A stretch of DNA of 28,070 nucleotides from an uncultured Collinsella sp. (GTDB lineage Bacteria > Actinomycetota > Coriobacteriia > Coriobacteriales > Coriobacteriaceae). Shown piece by piece: positions 1 to 7,873 of this stretch; the stretch's first letter is position 1, and each line of letters starts with the position of its first letter. Below the pieces are notes generated by a model. It made no database searches, was not told the origin of the DNA, and saw only the letters and a list, made by a program, of their open reading frames with translations. The position numbers and the translations under genes were made by a program. The DNA is taken from the NCBI GenBank assembly GCA_900553705.1, contig USEK01000004.1, positions 1-28,070 on the forward strand, in the 5' to 3' direction.

Positions 1-31
1 GTCGGCAGCGTCAGATGTGTATAAGAGACAG
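1..31 (+). other. Nextera transposase adapter (contamination)
   Basis: The window opens with library adapter, not genomic DNA: positions 13-31 are the 19-bp Tn5 mosaic end AGATGTGTATAAGAGACAG and 1-12 match the read-1 adapter tail. Genomic sequence begins at 32. Read in frame with the first gene the adapter gives the artefact peptide MYKRQ, which must be removed from any translation. Confidence 0.97.
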
Positions 32-994
32 GTCGAGCGCGATGCACCGGATGCGGCGCGTGTGCTCGATCGCGACGTGTCGGCGGGCGATGCCGAGCGT
101 CTGCGCTCGCGCACACTGGGCCTCATGCTGGAGGACACGGCGCTCGAGCTGGGTGCGATGGCGCTGAGCCCGCTGTCCAAAACCGAGTACGCGCTGACGG
201 CGCCGGCGCTTTGCGGCGGCTATCAGGGCGACTACGCGCCCTTTGGCGATGTGTACCTGTCGACGCTTGAGTTTGTGGCGCGTGTGCGCAACCGCACGTC
301 TTCCGTGGTGCCCCAAGAGCTCGTGACGCTCAACGCGGTGGAAGACTGCATGGAGCGAGTGCTGGCGCAGGCGCTCTCGACGCTCGACGGTCCGGTCGAT
401 ATGCTCGATCGCGCGGCACAGCTGCTCGGCGGGCTTGAGCCGGGTGAGGTCGATGGCGCGCTCGAGGCGCACGTGGACCGCAATCGATCTTTCGACGATA
501 TCCCGATGGCCGCTGGCAAGCCTGAGGCCTGCTCGCTGCTGCTGATGCTCGTTCGACAGGGTGAGGCTGCCCGCCGCATGTTGCCGACGGCACCGATCGT
601 CTCGTCCCGCTCGTTTGCCGAGCGCTCTTGGCCGTACATGCTCGCGTGGTCCGACCTGGGGCTTAATGGCAAGGAGCGTATGTCGGTCGATTCGCTGGCA
701 CGCGCCGAGGTGCGCCGTTTTGCTGACGAGGATACGAGCGAGCGCGTGCGAAACGAGATGATGGGCGTGCTGGGCGAGCTACTGGGTATTTCGCCCGAGC
801 AGATGGAGGAGCTGCGCTCCGAGGACGGTCAGCGTCGTTTGCACGAGGGAATGAAAAAGTTCGAGGGTGAGGTTCAGGACGCCATCGATAAGATGATGGG
901 CGGTCAGGGCGGCTCGCAGGGTGGGCCCCAGGGTGGTCCGATGCCGCATCCGCCGGTGGATCCGAGGCAGTTCCCATTCTTCTCGCAGAACTAA
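32..994 (+). CDS. Unrecognised protein, 5'-truncated by contig end
   Basis: I do not recognise this family. About 320 codons are visible with no start, because the frame runs off the contig into adapter. The body is acidic, soluble-looking and probably helical, with no membrane segment. Near the end is a charged helix (EGMKKFEGEVQDAIDKMMGG) followed by a Gly/Gln/Pro tail with GGSQGG and GGPQGG repeats, ending PFFSQN. Codon use matches the neighbours and the frame is open to TAA at 992-994, so it is a real gene. It lies upstream of ruvCAB but is separated by about 280 bp containing a hairpin, so it is probably a separate transcript. Function is unknown. Confidence 0.8.
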   Translation, partial: VERDAPDAARVLDRDVSAGDAERLRSRTLGLMLEDTALELGAMALSPLSKTEYALTAPALCGGYQGDYAPFGDVYLSTLEFVARVRNRTSSVVPQELVTLNAVEDCMERVLAQALSTLDGPVDMLDRAAQLLGGLEPGEVDGALEAHVDRNRSFDDIPMAAGKPEACSLLLMLVRQGEAARRMLPTAPIVSSRSFAERSWPYMLAWSDLGLNGKERMSVDSLARAEVRRFADEDTSERVRNEMMGVLGELLGISPEQMEELRSEDGQRRLHEGMKKFEGEVQDAIDKMMGGQGGSQGGPQGGPMPHPPVDPRQFPFFSQN

Positions 995-998
995 AAAT

Positions 999-1026
999 GT
1001 TACGCGGTTTTACCAAACCGCGTAAC
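999..1026. terminator. Perfect 12-bp hairpin after the first gene
   Basis: GTTACGCGGTTT (999-1010), loop TACC, AAACCGCGTAAC (1015-1026) form a perfect stem five bases after the stop codon. There is no T-run on the plus side. On the minus strand the stem is followed by ATTTTT, so it is a canonical terminator only for leftward transcription, although no leftward gene is seen here. It may still end the upstream gene or be part of the palindromic unit at 999-1138. Confidence 0.5.
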
Positions 1027-1039
1027 GAGTCGACGCTGC

Positions 1040-1138
1040 GCGAGCCCCTGCCGGGCAATCTGCCGCTCAAACCGTCGCTTGCGTACAGAAGTACGCGGCG
1101 CTCCTCTTTCGCGACACCTTGCCACGGCAGGGACTCGC
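1040..1138. repeat. Long imperfect palindrome (structured intergenic unit)
   Basis: The left arm 1040-1058 (GCGAGCCCCTGCCGGGCAA) pairs with the right arm 1119-1138 (TTGCCACGGCAGGGACTCGC) with one bulge and one mismatch. Inside are a second pair, GTCGC (1074-1078) with GCGAC (1111-1115), and a tight hairpin, GCGTAC (1081-1086) AGAA GTACGC (1091-1096). Nested arms like these are typical of dispersed palindromic elements or a folded RNA. No gene is present in 1027-1274. Confidence 0.55.
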
Positions 1139-1274
1139 TCGCTGACTTATGCTCAACCTATGGTTCAACCTTGCTTGCTAGATACGGTCACTGTTGTGTT
1201 ATTCTAGAACAGACGTTCGTGAATGATGCGCGGGGCCTTGCCTTACGCTTGGCAAAAGACGAGGGGAGGTCGGC

Positions 1275-1796
1275 TTGGTCATTTTGGGTATCGACCCCGG
1301 TTTGGCCCATACGGGCTGGGGGATTATCGAGGAACGACGTGGCGAGGTTCGCTGCCGTGCCTACGGTTGTATCGAGACCAGTGCGGGCAGCCCGCTCGCG
1401 GTGCGCCTGTCGCATATCGCCCACGACCTCAAGGGCGTCGTCGAACGCTACCGTCCCGATACCGCGGCTATCGAGAGCATTTACTTTGGCGCTAACGTCC
1501 GCTCGGCCATCCCCACGGCGCATGCCCGCGGTGCCGCGCTCGTGGCGCTTTCGGAGTGCGCGCTCGAGATTGGCGAATACACGCCCATGCAGATTAAGCA
1601 GGCCGTGGTGGGCACGGGTGCCGCAGACAAGCGGCAGGTTGCCTACATGGTGCGCACGCTCACTCAGCTTGATCACGACCCACACCCAGACCATGCCGCC
1701 GATGCCCTGGCTTGCGCCATCTGTCACGTTAACCTTAGCCGTACCCGGGCGCTTACCGGCGGCGAGTTCTATCAACAGAGAGGAACCGGATACTGA
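1275..1796 (+). CDS. ruvC: Holliday-junction resolvase RuvC
   Basis: Endonuclease that cuts Holliday junctions symmetrically during recombinational repair, acting with RuvAB. 173 aa, normal length. The RNase H-like active site is visible: D7 in GIDPG, E67 in AAIES, then H140 and D143 in PDHAADALA. Histidine at the third position is as in the Thermus enzyme, whereas E. coli has Asp. The start is TTG at 1275, chosen because GAGGGGAGG lies 5 bases upstream and the protein then begins exactly at the conserved MVILGIDPG. Its TGA overlaps the ruvA ATG by one base (TGATG), so the two are probably translationally coupled. It is the first gene of ruvC-ruvA-ruvB. Confidence 0.96.
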   Translation: MVILGIDPGLAHTGWGIIEERRGEVRCRAYGCIETSAGSPLAVRLSHIAHDLKGVVERYRPDTAAIESIYFGANVRSAIPTAHARGAALVALSECALEIGEYTPMQIKQAVVGTGAADKRQVAYMVRTLTQLDHDPHPDHAADALACAICHVNLSRTRALTGGEFYQQRGTGY

Positions 1797-2416
1797 TGAT
1801 CTCCCAGCTCCATGGAACGCTTGTCGAGGCCACGATGAGCTCGGCCGTCGTCGATGTATCGGGCGTGGGCTTTGAGCTCGGTATTTCGGGCAGCACTGCC
1901 GCCACGCTGCCTACGCCCGGCGGCGAGGTTCGCCTCTATACCCGTATGCAGGTGCGCGAGGACGCCATGACGCTCTTTGGCTTTGCCTCCAAGGACGAGC
2001 GCACGATGTTCGATCGGCTCGTTTCCGTCTCGGGCGTCGGTCCGCGTCTGGCACTTGCCGTGCTTTCCACTTATACCGTGGGACAGCTGTATTCCCTGGT
2101 GATGGCCGAGGACGACAAGGGCATGGCCAAGGTGCCCGGCGTGGGCAAAAAGACCGCCCAGCGCCTCATTCTGGAGCTCAAGAGTACCTTTGCCAAGGAC
2201 AAGGGCTTTGTTCCGGTCGACGTAATCCCCGGTCAGGTTGCGATGCCGGTCCCCGCCGCCACTCCCTCGGCGATCGATGATGCCCGCGCGGCGCTCCTTT
2301 CCATGGGCTTTAGCCCGCAGGAGACCGAGGTTGCCCTGAGCGGGTATGATGGGCAGGATATGCGTGTCGAGGACCTGCTCGGCGCGGCGCTTAAGCGACT
2401 CGGAATGGATGCGTGA
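1796..2416 (+). CDS. ruvA: Holliday-junction DNA helicase subunit RuvA
   Basis: Tetrameric junction-binding subunit that loads the RuvB motor. 206 aa, about the usual length. Residues 1 to about 62 form the OB-fold domain, including the VREDAMTLFGF stretch that holds the acidic pin (Glu-Asp). Two helix-hairpin-helix motifs follow, VSGVGPRLALAVLS and VPGVGKKTAQRLILELK. After a linker rich in Ala/Pro comes a C-terminal UBA-like domain (ARAALLSMGFSPQETEVAL) that contacts RuvB. The start ATG shares a base with the ruvC stop, and the TGA shares a base with the ruvB ATG. This TGATG arrangement at both junctions indicates one polycistronic, coupled message. Confidence 0.97.
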   Translation: MISQLHGTLVEATMSSAVVDVSGVGFELGISGSTAATLPTPGGEVRLYTRMQVREDAMTLFGFASKDERTMFDRLVSVSGVGPRLALAVLSTYTVGQLYSLVMAEDDKGMAKVPGVGKKTAQRLILELKSTFAKDKGFVPVDVIPGQVAMPVPAATPSAIDDARAALLSMGFSPQETEVALSGYDGQDMRVEDLLGAALKRLGMDA

Positions 2417-3483
2417 TGTGGGAAGCCGATGACTCTCAGGACCTGTGGGCGACGCCCGGCAACTCGCCGGCGGCATCCATGGCGCACGGTGAGCGCATGG
2501 TGGGCTCGGAACTGACACCCGAAGACCTCGATGTCGACCGTACCCTGCGTCCCCAGCGCCTAGACGACTACTGCGGTCAGGAGCATATCAAACAGAGCCT
2601 GCGCGTGCTGATCGAGGCGGCGCAGAGCCGTGGCGAGACGCTCGATCACGTGATCTTCTCGGGTCCTCCGGGCCTGGGCAAGACCACGCTGGCTACCGTT
2701 ATCGCCAACGAGCTGGGCGCTCAGATCAAGACGACGAGTGGTCCGGCTATCGCGCGTACCGGTGACTTGGCAGCCATCCTGACTAACCTGCAGCCGGGTG
2801 ACGTGCTGTTTATCGACGAGATCCACCGTCTTAACCGTTCGGTCGAGGAAGTCCTGTATCCCGCTATGGAGGACTTTGCGCTCGACATCGTGATCGGTAA
2901 AGGCCCGGCCGCTCGCTCGATTCGCCTAGATATTCCCAAGTTTACGCTGGTGGCGGCAACGACCCGTTCGGGTATGCTGACCGGCCCGTTGCGCGACCGC
3001 TTTGGCATTTCGTATCGCCTGGACTACCACACGGTCGAGGAGCTTGCTCAGATCGTGACGCGCTCGGCGACCATCTTGGGCGTGACGATAGACCATCCGA
3101 GCGCGCTCGAGATCGGCTCGCGCTCGCGTGGCACGCCGCGCTTGGCCAACCGTCTGCTCAAGCGTGTGCGCGACTATGCGCAGGTGCGCGGCAACGGTCC
3201 TATTGAGCTTGATATTTGCCGTCAGGCGCTCGAGTTTTTCGAGATTGATGAGCTTGGTCTGGACTGGATGGATATTCGCATCTTGGAGACGCTTGCCAAG
3301 ACGTTCTCCGGCCGTGCCGTGGGTCTGACGACCCTTGCCAGCGCGGTGGGCGAGGACCCGGGTACGCTCGAGGATGTTTATGAGCCCTATCTGCTGCAGT
3401 GCGGCTTGATGATTCGCACGCCCCAGGGTCGCCAGGCAACGCTTCGCACCTTTGAGCACTTGGGCATCGAGCCAGCCGTTTAG
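2416..3483 (+). CDS. ruvB: Holliday-junction branch-migration ATPase RuvB
   Basis: AAA+ hexameric motor that drives branch migration with RuvA. Using the ATG at 2416 it is 355 aa; a GTG three bases earlier is also possible. Visible motifs: Walker A GPPGLGKTTLA (about residues 84-94), Walker B FIDEIHR (about 132-138), sensor AATTRSG, arginine-finger region LRDRFG, and sensor 2 RGTPRLANRLLKR. The C-terminal winged helix ends LRTFEHLGIE. The 30 or so residues before the conserved TLRPQRLDDYCGQ are poorly conserved in the family. It is the last gene of the ruv operon. No clear intrinsic terminator was seen in the 146 bases before fhs. Confidence 0.97.
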   Translation: MWEADDSQDLWATPGNSPAASMAHGERMVGSELTPEDLDVDRTLRPQRLDDYCGQEHIKQSLRVLIEAAQSRGETLDHVIFSGPPGLGKTTLATVIANELGAQIKTTSGPAIARTGDLAAILTNLQPGDVLFIDEIHRLNRSVEEVLYPAMEDFALDIVIGKGPAARSIRLDIPKFTLVAATTRSGMLTGPLRDRFGISYRLDYHTVEELAQIVTRSATILGVTIDHPSALEIGSRSRGTPRLANRLLKRVRDYAQVRGNGPIELDICRQALEFFEIDELGLDWMDIRILETLAKTFSGRAVGLTTLASAVGEDPGTLEDVYEPYLLQCGLMIRTPQGRQATLRTFEHLGIEPAV

Positions 3484-3562
3484 AGGCGGGTTTGTTTTGG
3501 CTGGTCTGTAGGCTATCGCTGAGCATTGGATAAACATATCGCCATTCATCGGTTACGGGTGT

Positions 3563-3589
3563 TTTACCATTGCGCGCCCGTGCTATGCT
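3563..3589 (+). promoter_or_regulatory. Possible promoter for fhs
   Basis: TTTACC (3563-3568) and TATGCT (3584-3589) are 15 bases apart, about 40 bases upstream of the fhs start. Both boxes match the sigma-70 type consensus at only four of six positions, so this is a weak call based mainly on location. Confidence 0.3.
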
Positions 3590-3629
3590 GAATTGGTCTT
3601 TTTCTCATCCGGTAACGAAAGGACCGCCC

Positions 3630-5297
3630 ATGCCTACTGACATCGAAATCGCACGTTCCGTCACGCCGCTGCCCATTACCGAGGTGGCTAAGAACGCCGG
3701 CGTCGACGTAAAGCACCTGATTCCGTACGGCTTCGACAAGGCTAAGGTTGACTATTCGCTGCTCAACGAGCCGACCAATCACCAGGCCAAGCTCGTCCTC
3801 GTGACCGCCATCAACCCCACGCCCGCCGGCGAGGGCAAGACCACCACGACCATCGGTCTGGCCGATGGCCTGCGCCGTCGCGGCGTCAAGAGCGCTGTGG
3901 CCCTGCGTGAGCCTTCGCTCGGCCCCGTCTTTGGCGTAAAGGGCGGTGCCGCCGGCGGCGGTTGGGCCCAGGTCATCCCCATGGAGGACATCAACCTGCA
4001 CTTTACCGGCGACTTCCACGCTATCGGTGCCGCCAATAACCTGCTGGCCGCCATGCTCGACAACCATATTCAGCAGGGCAACCAGCTCGGTATCGACGTT
4101 AAGCGCATTACTTGGAAGCGCGTCGTCGACATGAACGACCGTCAGCTGCGCCATGTTATCGACGGCATTGGCGGCAAGGCTCAGGGCGTGCCGCGCGAGG
4201 ACGGCTTCGATATCACCGTTGCCTCCGAGGTTATGGCAATCCTGTGCCTGTCCACGAGCATCAACGACCTCAAGGAGCGCTTGGGCGAGATCGTCGTCGG
4301 CTACAGCTATGCCGGCGAGCCCGTCCGCGCCCGCGACCTCAAGGCTCAGGGCGCCATGGCCGCGCTGCTTAAGGACGCGCTCAAGCCCAACCTGGTGCAG
4401 ACGCTCGAGGGTACGCCTGCGTTTGTCCACGGCGGTCCCTTCGCCAACATCGCCCATGGCTGCAATTCCATCATGGCCACGCGTATGGCTATGCGTTTTG
4501 GCGATGTCGCCATTACCGAGGCAGGCTTTGGCGCCGACCTGGGTGCCGAGAAGTTCCTCGACATCAAGTGCCGCATGACGGGCGTCCGCCCCAGCGCCGT
4601 CGTGATTGTCGCCACCGCCCGTGCGCTTAAGTACAACGGCGGTGTTGCCAAGGCCGACCTCAACGAGGAGAACCTCGAGGCCCTCAAGGCCGGTATGCCC
4701 AACCTGCTGCGCCACGTCGACAACATTCAGAATGTCTACGGTCTGCCCTGCGTGGTCGCCATCAACCGCTTCCCGACGGACACTGAGGCCGAGCTTGCGC
4801 TCATCGAATCCGAGTGCCAGAAGCTCGGCGTCAACGTTAAGCTTTCCGAGGTCTGGGCCAAGGGCGGCGAGGGCGCGCTCGACCTGGCCGATGAGGTCAT
4901 GCGCCTGATTGAGCAGCCGAGTGAGCTCAAGTTTGCCTACGAGGACGGTGCCGATGTTGCCGATGCCCTCGAGGCCGTTGCCACCAAGGTCTACCGCGCC
5001 GACGGCGTCGACTTTACGCCAGCTGCCAAGCGCCAGCTCGCCGAGCTGCGCGAGAACGGCTTTGGTAACCTGCCGGTGTGCGTCGCCAAGACGCAGTACA
5101 GCTTTAGCGACAACGCCAAGGCCCTGGGCGCTCCCGAGGGCTTCCGCATCACCGTGCGCGAGCTCAAGGTTTCTGCCGGCGCCCACTTTGTGGTCGCGCT
5201 GACTGGCAGCGTCCTGACTATGCCGGGCCTGCCCAAGGTTCCCGCGGCAGAGAACATCGACGTCGACAACGACGGCAACATCACCGGCCTGTTCTAA
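3630..5297 (+). CDS. fhs: Formate-tetrahydrofolate ligase
   Basis: Joins formate and tetrahydrofolate using ATP to give 10-formyl-tetrahydrofolate, the entry to the one-carbon (methyl) branch, in the cytoplasm. 555 aa, matching the usual 555-560. Visible signatures: the P-loop-like TPAGEGKTTTTIGL (about residues 63-76), REPSLGPVFGVKGGAAGGG, the stretch HFTGDFHAIGAANNLLAAM, and the C-terminal TGSVLTMPGLPKVPAA. The start is ATG 3630 with AAAGGA 6 bases upstream; longer in-frame extensions lack homology-like sequence. It is monocistronic, with its own terminator at 5323-5359. The later steps, cyclohydrolase and dehydrogenase, are encoded in this window at 14682-16171. Confidence 0.97.
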   Translation: MPTDIEIARSVTPLPITEVAKNAGVDVKHLIPYGFDKAKVDYSLLNEPTNHQAKLVLVTAINPTPAGEGKTTTTIGLADGLRRRGVKSAVALREPSLGPVFGVKGGAAGGGWAQVIPMEDINLHFTGDFHAIGAANNLLAAMLDNHIQQGNQLGIDVKRITWKRVVDMNDRQLRHVIDGIGGKAQGVPREDGFDITVASEVMAILCLSTSINDLKERLGEIVVGYSYAGEPVRARDLKAQGAMAALLKDALKPNLVQTLEGTPAFVHGGPFANIAHGCNSIMATRMAMRFGDVAITEAGFGADLGAEKFLDIKCRMTGVRPSAVVIVATARALKYNGGVAKADLNEENLEALKAGMPNLLRHVDNIQNVYGLPCVVAINRFPTDTEAELALIESECQKLGVNVKLSEVWAKGGEGALDLADEVMRLIEQPSELKFAYEDGADVADALEAVATKVYRADGVDFTPAAKRQLAELRENGFGNLPVCVAKTQYSFSDNAKALGAPEGFRITVRELKVSAGAHFVVALTGSVLTMPGLPKVPAAENIDVDNDGNITGLF

Positions 5298-5322
5298 GCC
5301 TGCTGACTATAGCTGCTAGCCC

Positions 5323-5359
5323 GCCCCGTCGCGCCTACCAAGGCTCGGCGGGGCTTTTT
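5323..5359 (+). terminator. Intrinsic terminator of fhs
   Basis: GCCCCGTCGCGCC (5323-5335), loop of six, GGCTCGGCGGGGC (5342-5354), then five T (5355-5359). The 13-bp stem contains one G-U wobble and one mismatch. It lies 26 bases after the fhs stop. Confidence 0.9.
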
Positions 5360-5477
5360 GATCCTTAGGCACGCGCATGTCTTGTAGATACCGGCGGGCT
5401 TTGCCCATCATAGGCTTTTGCGCGGGTAGAATGCATGGATAACTTGATGCTTGCAGGCGACGGAAAGGAAACGTTGC

Positions 5478-6461
5478 ATGGACCAGGACAAGACGACCGT
5501 GATGGGCGGATATGGCTCCGCACAGGCTGGCGATAGCGCCGATGCGACTCGCGTTGTTTCCAACCCCGGTTATACCGACCCCGCCGCGACGCAGACGTCT
5601 GCCGAACCCACACGGGTTATAGGCTACGGCGATACACCACGGGATCCGTTTGATTATGCACCGCAGGACCCGTATGACAATGCGGCGCCGGACCCGTATG
5701 GCAATGCGGCGGCAGGCGCTTATAACAACCTGCCGCAAAATCCCATTCCGCAGCCTCAGCAGACGACGTATATGCCGCGCACGGCGCAGGCCCAGCCTCG
5801 CTATGAGTCGCGCGATCCGTATGCGCGCCAGCCCCATCGCGAGTATCCCAAATCGATTCCGCAGTATGGTGAGGACGAGGAAGAGACGCCGTCGCGTTCG
5901 TCGAGTGTGATCAAGAAGATCCTGATTGTGCTGGCAATTTTCTTTGCCCTCTCGATTGTGTTCGCCATTGTGACGGGCATGCTCAACAAACGAGGTGCTA
6001 CAACCAGCACGACGGCCGAGCAGACAGAGGTCGACCAGACAGGTGCAGTAGAGCTGACCGATATCCCGGGACAGTACTGGTCCAACGCCAAGAAGCTCCT
6101 CAAGTCGCGCGGAGCCGACCTTTCGAACGCCGTGATTCTGACCGACGATGGCTCAACGCCCGTCATCGATTCCAACTGGGTTGTTACGAATGCCTACTAT
6201 AACGACAACGGCAACCTGGAGATTCAGCTCACGCACAAGAACAGCTATGGCAACTCGTCCGGCGGCCAAAGCGGTACCGACAGCTCGAGCTCCAATACGC
6301 TGGAGGACTTGAGCAACAAGGCGCAGGAGTTGGGAGATAAGGCGCAAGAGCTGGGCGATACGGCACAAAACCTGGGTGATACTGCTCAGAATCTGGGCGA
6401 TATGGCTACCAATGCCTGGGACGCTCTGCAAAACGGCATTTCGGGCGCACAGGGTAACTAG
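5478..6461 (+). CDS. Tyr/Pro-rich single-pass membrane protein with heptad tail
   Basis: Not a family I can name. Start ATG 5478, with GGAAAGGAA 7 bases upstream; 327 aa. Residues 1-140 are cytoplasmic-looking and disordered. They contain three similar threonine motifs, DKTTVM (4-9), DATRVV (22-27) and EPTRVI (43-48), then DPxDxA/DPYxNA repeats (56-80). One membrane helix lies at about 146-168 (KKILIVLAIFFALSIVFAIV) and is followed by a Lys/Arg. The external part holds a PASTA-like segment at about 190-252 and five tandem heptads of the LGDxAQx type (278-312). The threonine motifs fit the pThr-x-x-Ile/Val form bound by FHA domains, suggesting a Ser/Thr-kinase substrate (inference). It ends 12 bases from the convergent CDF gene. 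Confidence 0.85.
   Translation: MDQDKTTVMGGYGSAQAGDSADATRVVSNPGYTDPAATQTSAEPTRVIGYGDTPRDPFDYAPQDPYDNAAPDPYGNAAAGAYNNLPQNPIPQPQQTTYMPRTAQAQPRYESRDPYARQPHREYPKSIPQYGEDEEETPSRSSSVIKKILIVLAIFFALSIVFAIVTGMLNKRGATTSTTAEQTEVDQTGAVELTDIPGQYWSNAKKLLKSRGADLSNAVILTDDGSTPVIDSNWVVTNAYYNDNGNLEIQLTHKNSYGNSSGGQSGTDSSSSNTLEDLSNKAQELGDKAQELGDTAQNLGDTAQNLGDMATNAWDALQNGISGAQGN
6309..6413 (+). repeat. Five tandem 21-bp units encoding heptads
   Basis: Five in-frame 21-base units start at 6309 and encode LSNKAQE, LGDKAQE, LGDTAQN, LGDTAQN and LGDMATN. The third and fourth units are the closest. The pattern predicts an amphipathic helix or coiled coil at the C-terminus of the membrane protein. Confidence 0.85.
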
Positions 6462-6473
6462 CTGTTAAGCGGG

Positions 6474-7655
6474 CTACAGCTGCTCTGCCGGACGCTCGGG
6501 CGAGCTAAAGCCCGAGTCAAACGTAACGACGCATGATGCGTCGGGCCGGCGCTCGTGCACGATGCGTGTGACGAGCTCCAGCAGCTCTTCGTCGGATATG
6601 TCAAAGCCGTCGGGACGCACCAGGTCAAACGAAACAAAGTCGTCGTGCTCATGCAAGTCGTGGATGGAGAGCGCAGGGTCGATCTGCGCTACGCCGCGCT
6701 TGACCCAGCCGCGCAGGTCGTCACCGGTTGTTGCGATGGGGTCGCAGTGCAGCGTAATGCCAATGCCCATCTGGCGTTTGATATCGTGTTCGATGGTGTC
6801 CAGGATCTCGTGGTGCTCAAAGGCATCGCCCTCGCCGGGCATTTCGACGTGTGCGCTGGCAAACTGGCGGCCCGGGCCGTAGTCGTGCACCATGAGGTCG
6901 TGCGTGCCCAGGACCTGGGGGTACGACATGATCCTGTCGCGGATTTCCTGGACGAGCTTGGGGTCGGGCGCTTGCCCCAGCAACGGGCTGATGGCGTCGC
7001 GCACCAGGGCCATGCCGCTGATGCAGATGAAGATGCCCACACCCAGGCCTGCCCAGCCATCGAGGTCAAAGCCAGTCGTCTGCGAAATAAGCGCCGCCAC
7101 CAAGACCGAGCCCGAGGTGATGACGTCATTCTTGGAGTCCTGCGCTGTGGCGATGAGCGTCTCGGAGTCGATGCGATTCCCCAGCGTGCGGTTGAACGCG
7201 GCCATCCAGAGCTTAACGAGCATGGACGTAGCCAGTGCCGCAAGGGAAACGAGCGTGTAAGCGGTGGGCGAGGGCTTGATGATCTTGGTAACGGACTCGA
7301 GCACCAGGTTGATGCCGACGGCACAAACGAGGACGGCGACAAACAGGCCGGCGAGGTATTCGTAGCGGCCGTGGCCATAGGGGTGGCCTTCGTCTGCCGG
7401 GCGGCTGGCAAGGCGGAATCCGAGCAGGCTCACAATGTTGCTCGACGCATCGGAGAGGTTGTTGAAGGCATCGGCGACAAGCGAGACGGAGCCGGCGAGC
7501 AGACCCGCGATGCCCTTAGCCAGGCACAGCGTGATGTTGAGGCCGATGCAGATGAGACTTGCGGCAAAGCCTGCGTTGGTACGGCAAGCCGTATCGACCG
7601 GCTCGTCCTCGCTGCCGGGAACAAGCGTATGTACCAGCCGATTTACAAATAGCAT
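6474..7655 (-). CDS. Cation diffusion facilitator (metal/proton antiporter)
   Basis: CDF-family inner-membrane exporter of divalent metal in exchange for protons. The frame is open further upstream, but start ATG 7655 has GAGGA 8 bases upstream and gives 393 aa beginning MLFVNRLVHTL. It has six membrane segments. The metal-site residues are N-x-x-x-D in helix 2 (FNNLSDASSN) and D-x-x-x-D in helix 5 (QDSKNDV). This Asn/Asp/Asp/Asp set is more like manganese-type CDF proteins than the zinc type, which usually has His in helix 5, so Mn(II) export is possible but unproven. After the normal cytoplasmic dimerisation domain comes a further segment of about 90 residues (HDLHEHDDFVSFDL onwards) that looks like a second ferredoxin-like domain. 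It is divergent from the zinc-ribbon gene. Confidence 0.92.
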   Translation of the reverse strand: MLFVNRLVHTLVPGSEDEPVDTACRTNAGFAASLICIGLNITLCLAKGIAGLLAGSVSLVADAFNNLSDASSNIVSLLGFRLASRPADEGHPYGHGRYEYLAGLFVAVLVCAVGINLVLESVTKIIKPSPTAYTLVSLAALATSMLVKLWMAAFNRTLGNRIDSETLIATAQDSKNDVITSGSVLVAALISQTTGFDLDGWAGLGVGIFICISGMALVRDAISPLLGQAPDPKLVQEIRDRIMSYPQVLGTHDLMVHDYGPGRQFASAHVEMPGEGDAFEHHEILDTIEHDIKRQMGIGITLHCDPIATTGDDLRGWVKRGVAQIDPALSIHDLHEHDDFVSFDLVRPDGFDISDEELLELVTRIVHERRPDASCVVTFDSGFSSPERPAEQL

Positions 7656-7827
7656 GGCAATCGTCCTCACAATCATGGTTAAGGGGATAGTGTAGCTCGC
7701 ATGGGCGCACCGTGCGCCGATGCTCAGAAAATGCAGCAATGGTCTGCTGGAGCTAACGAGCGGCCCTTCTTGTCCGACCAGGTGCTCCATTTTGGGCCAC
7801 ATGGGTATGGTCATGTGCTTGCCTGCC

Positions 7828-7844
7828 CGACATACTTAATGTCG
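7828..7844. promoter_or_regulatory. Inverted repeat, possible operator
   Basis: CGACAT ACTTA ATGTCG is a perfect 6-bp inverted repeat with a 5-base spacer. It lies 29 bases before the start of the zinc-ribbon gene, within the divergent intergenic region shared with the CDF gene. The position fits an operator or a small hairpin; no regulator is identified. Confidence 0.35.
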
Positions 7845-7873
7845 ACAGCCCCTGCGCAAAGGAGGATGTATCC

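Noticed and set aside
3564..5186. Long minus-strand ORF opposite fhs (540 codons)
   Set aside because: Antisense shadow of fhs; the composition is a by-product of GC-rich codons and no ribosome-binding site is seen.
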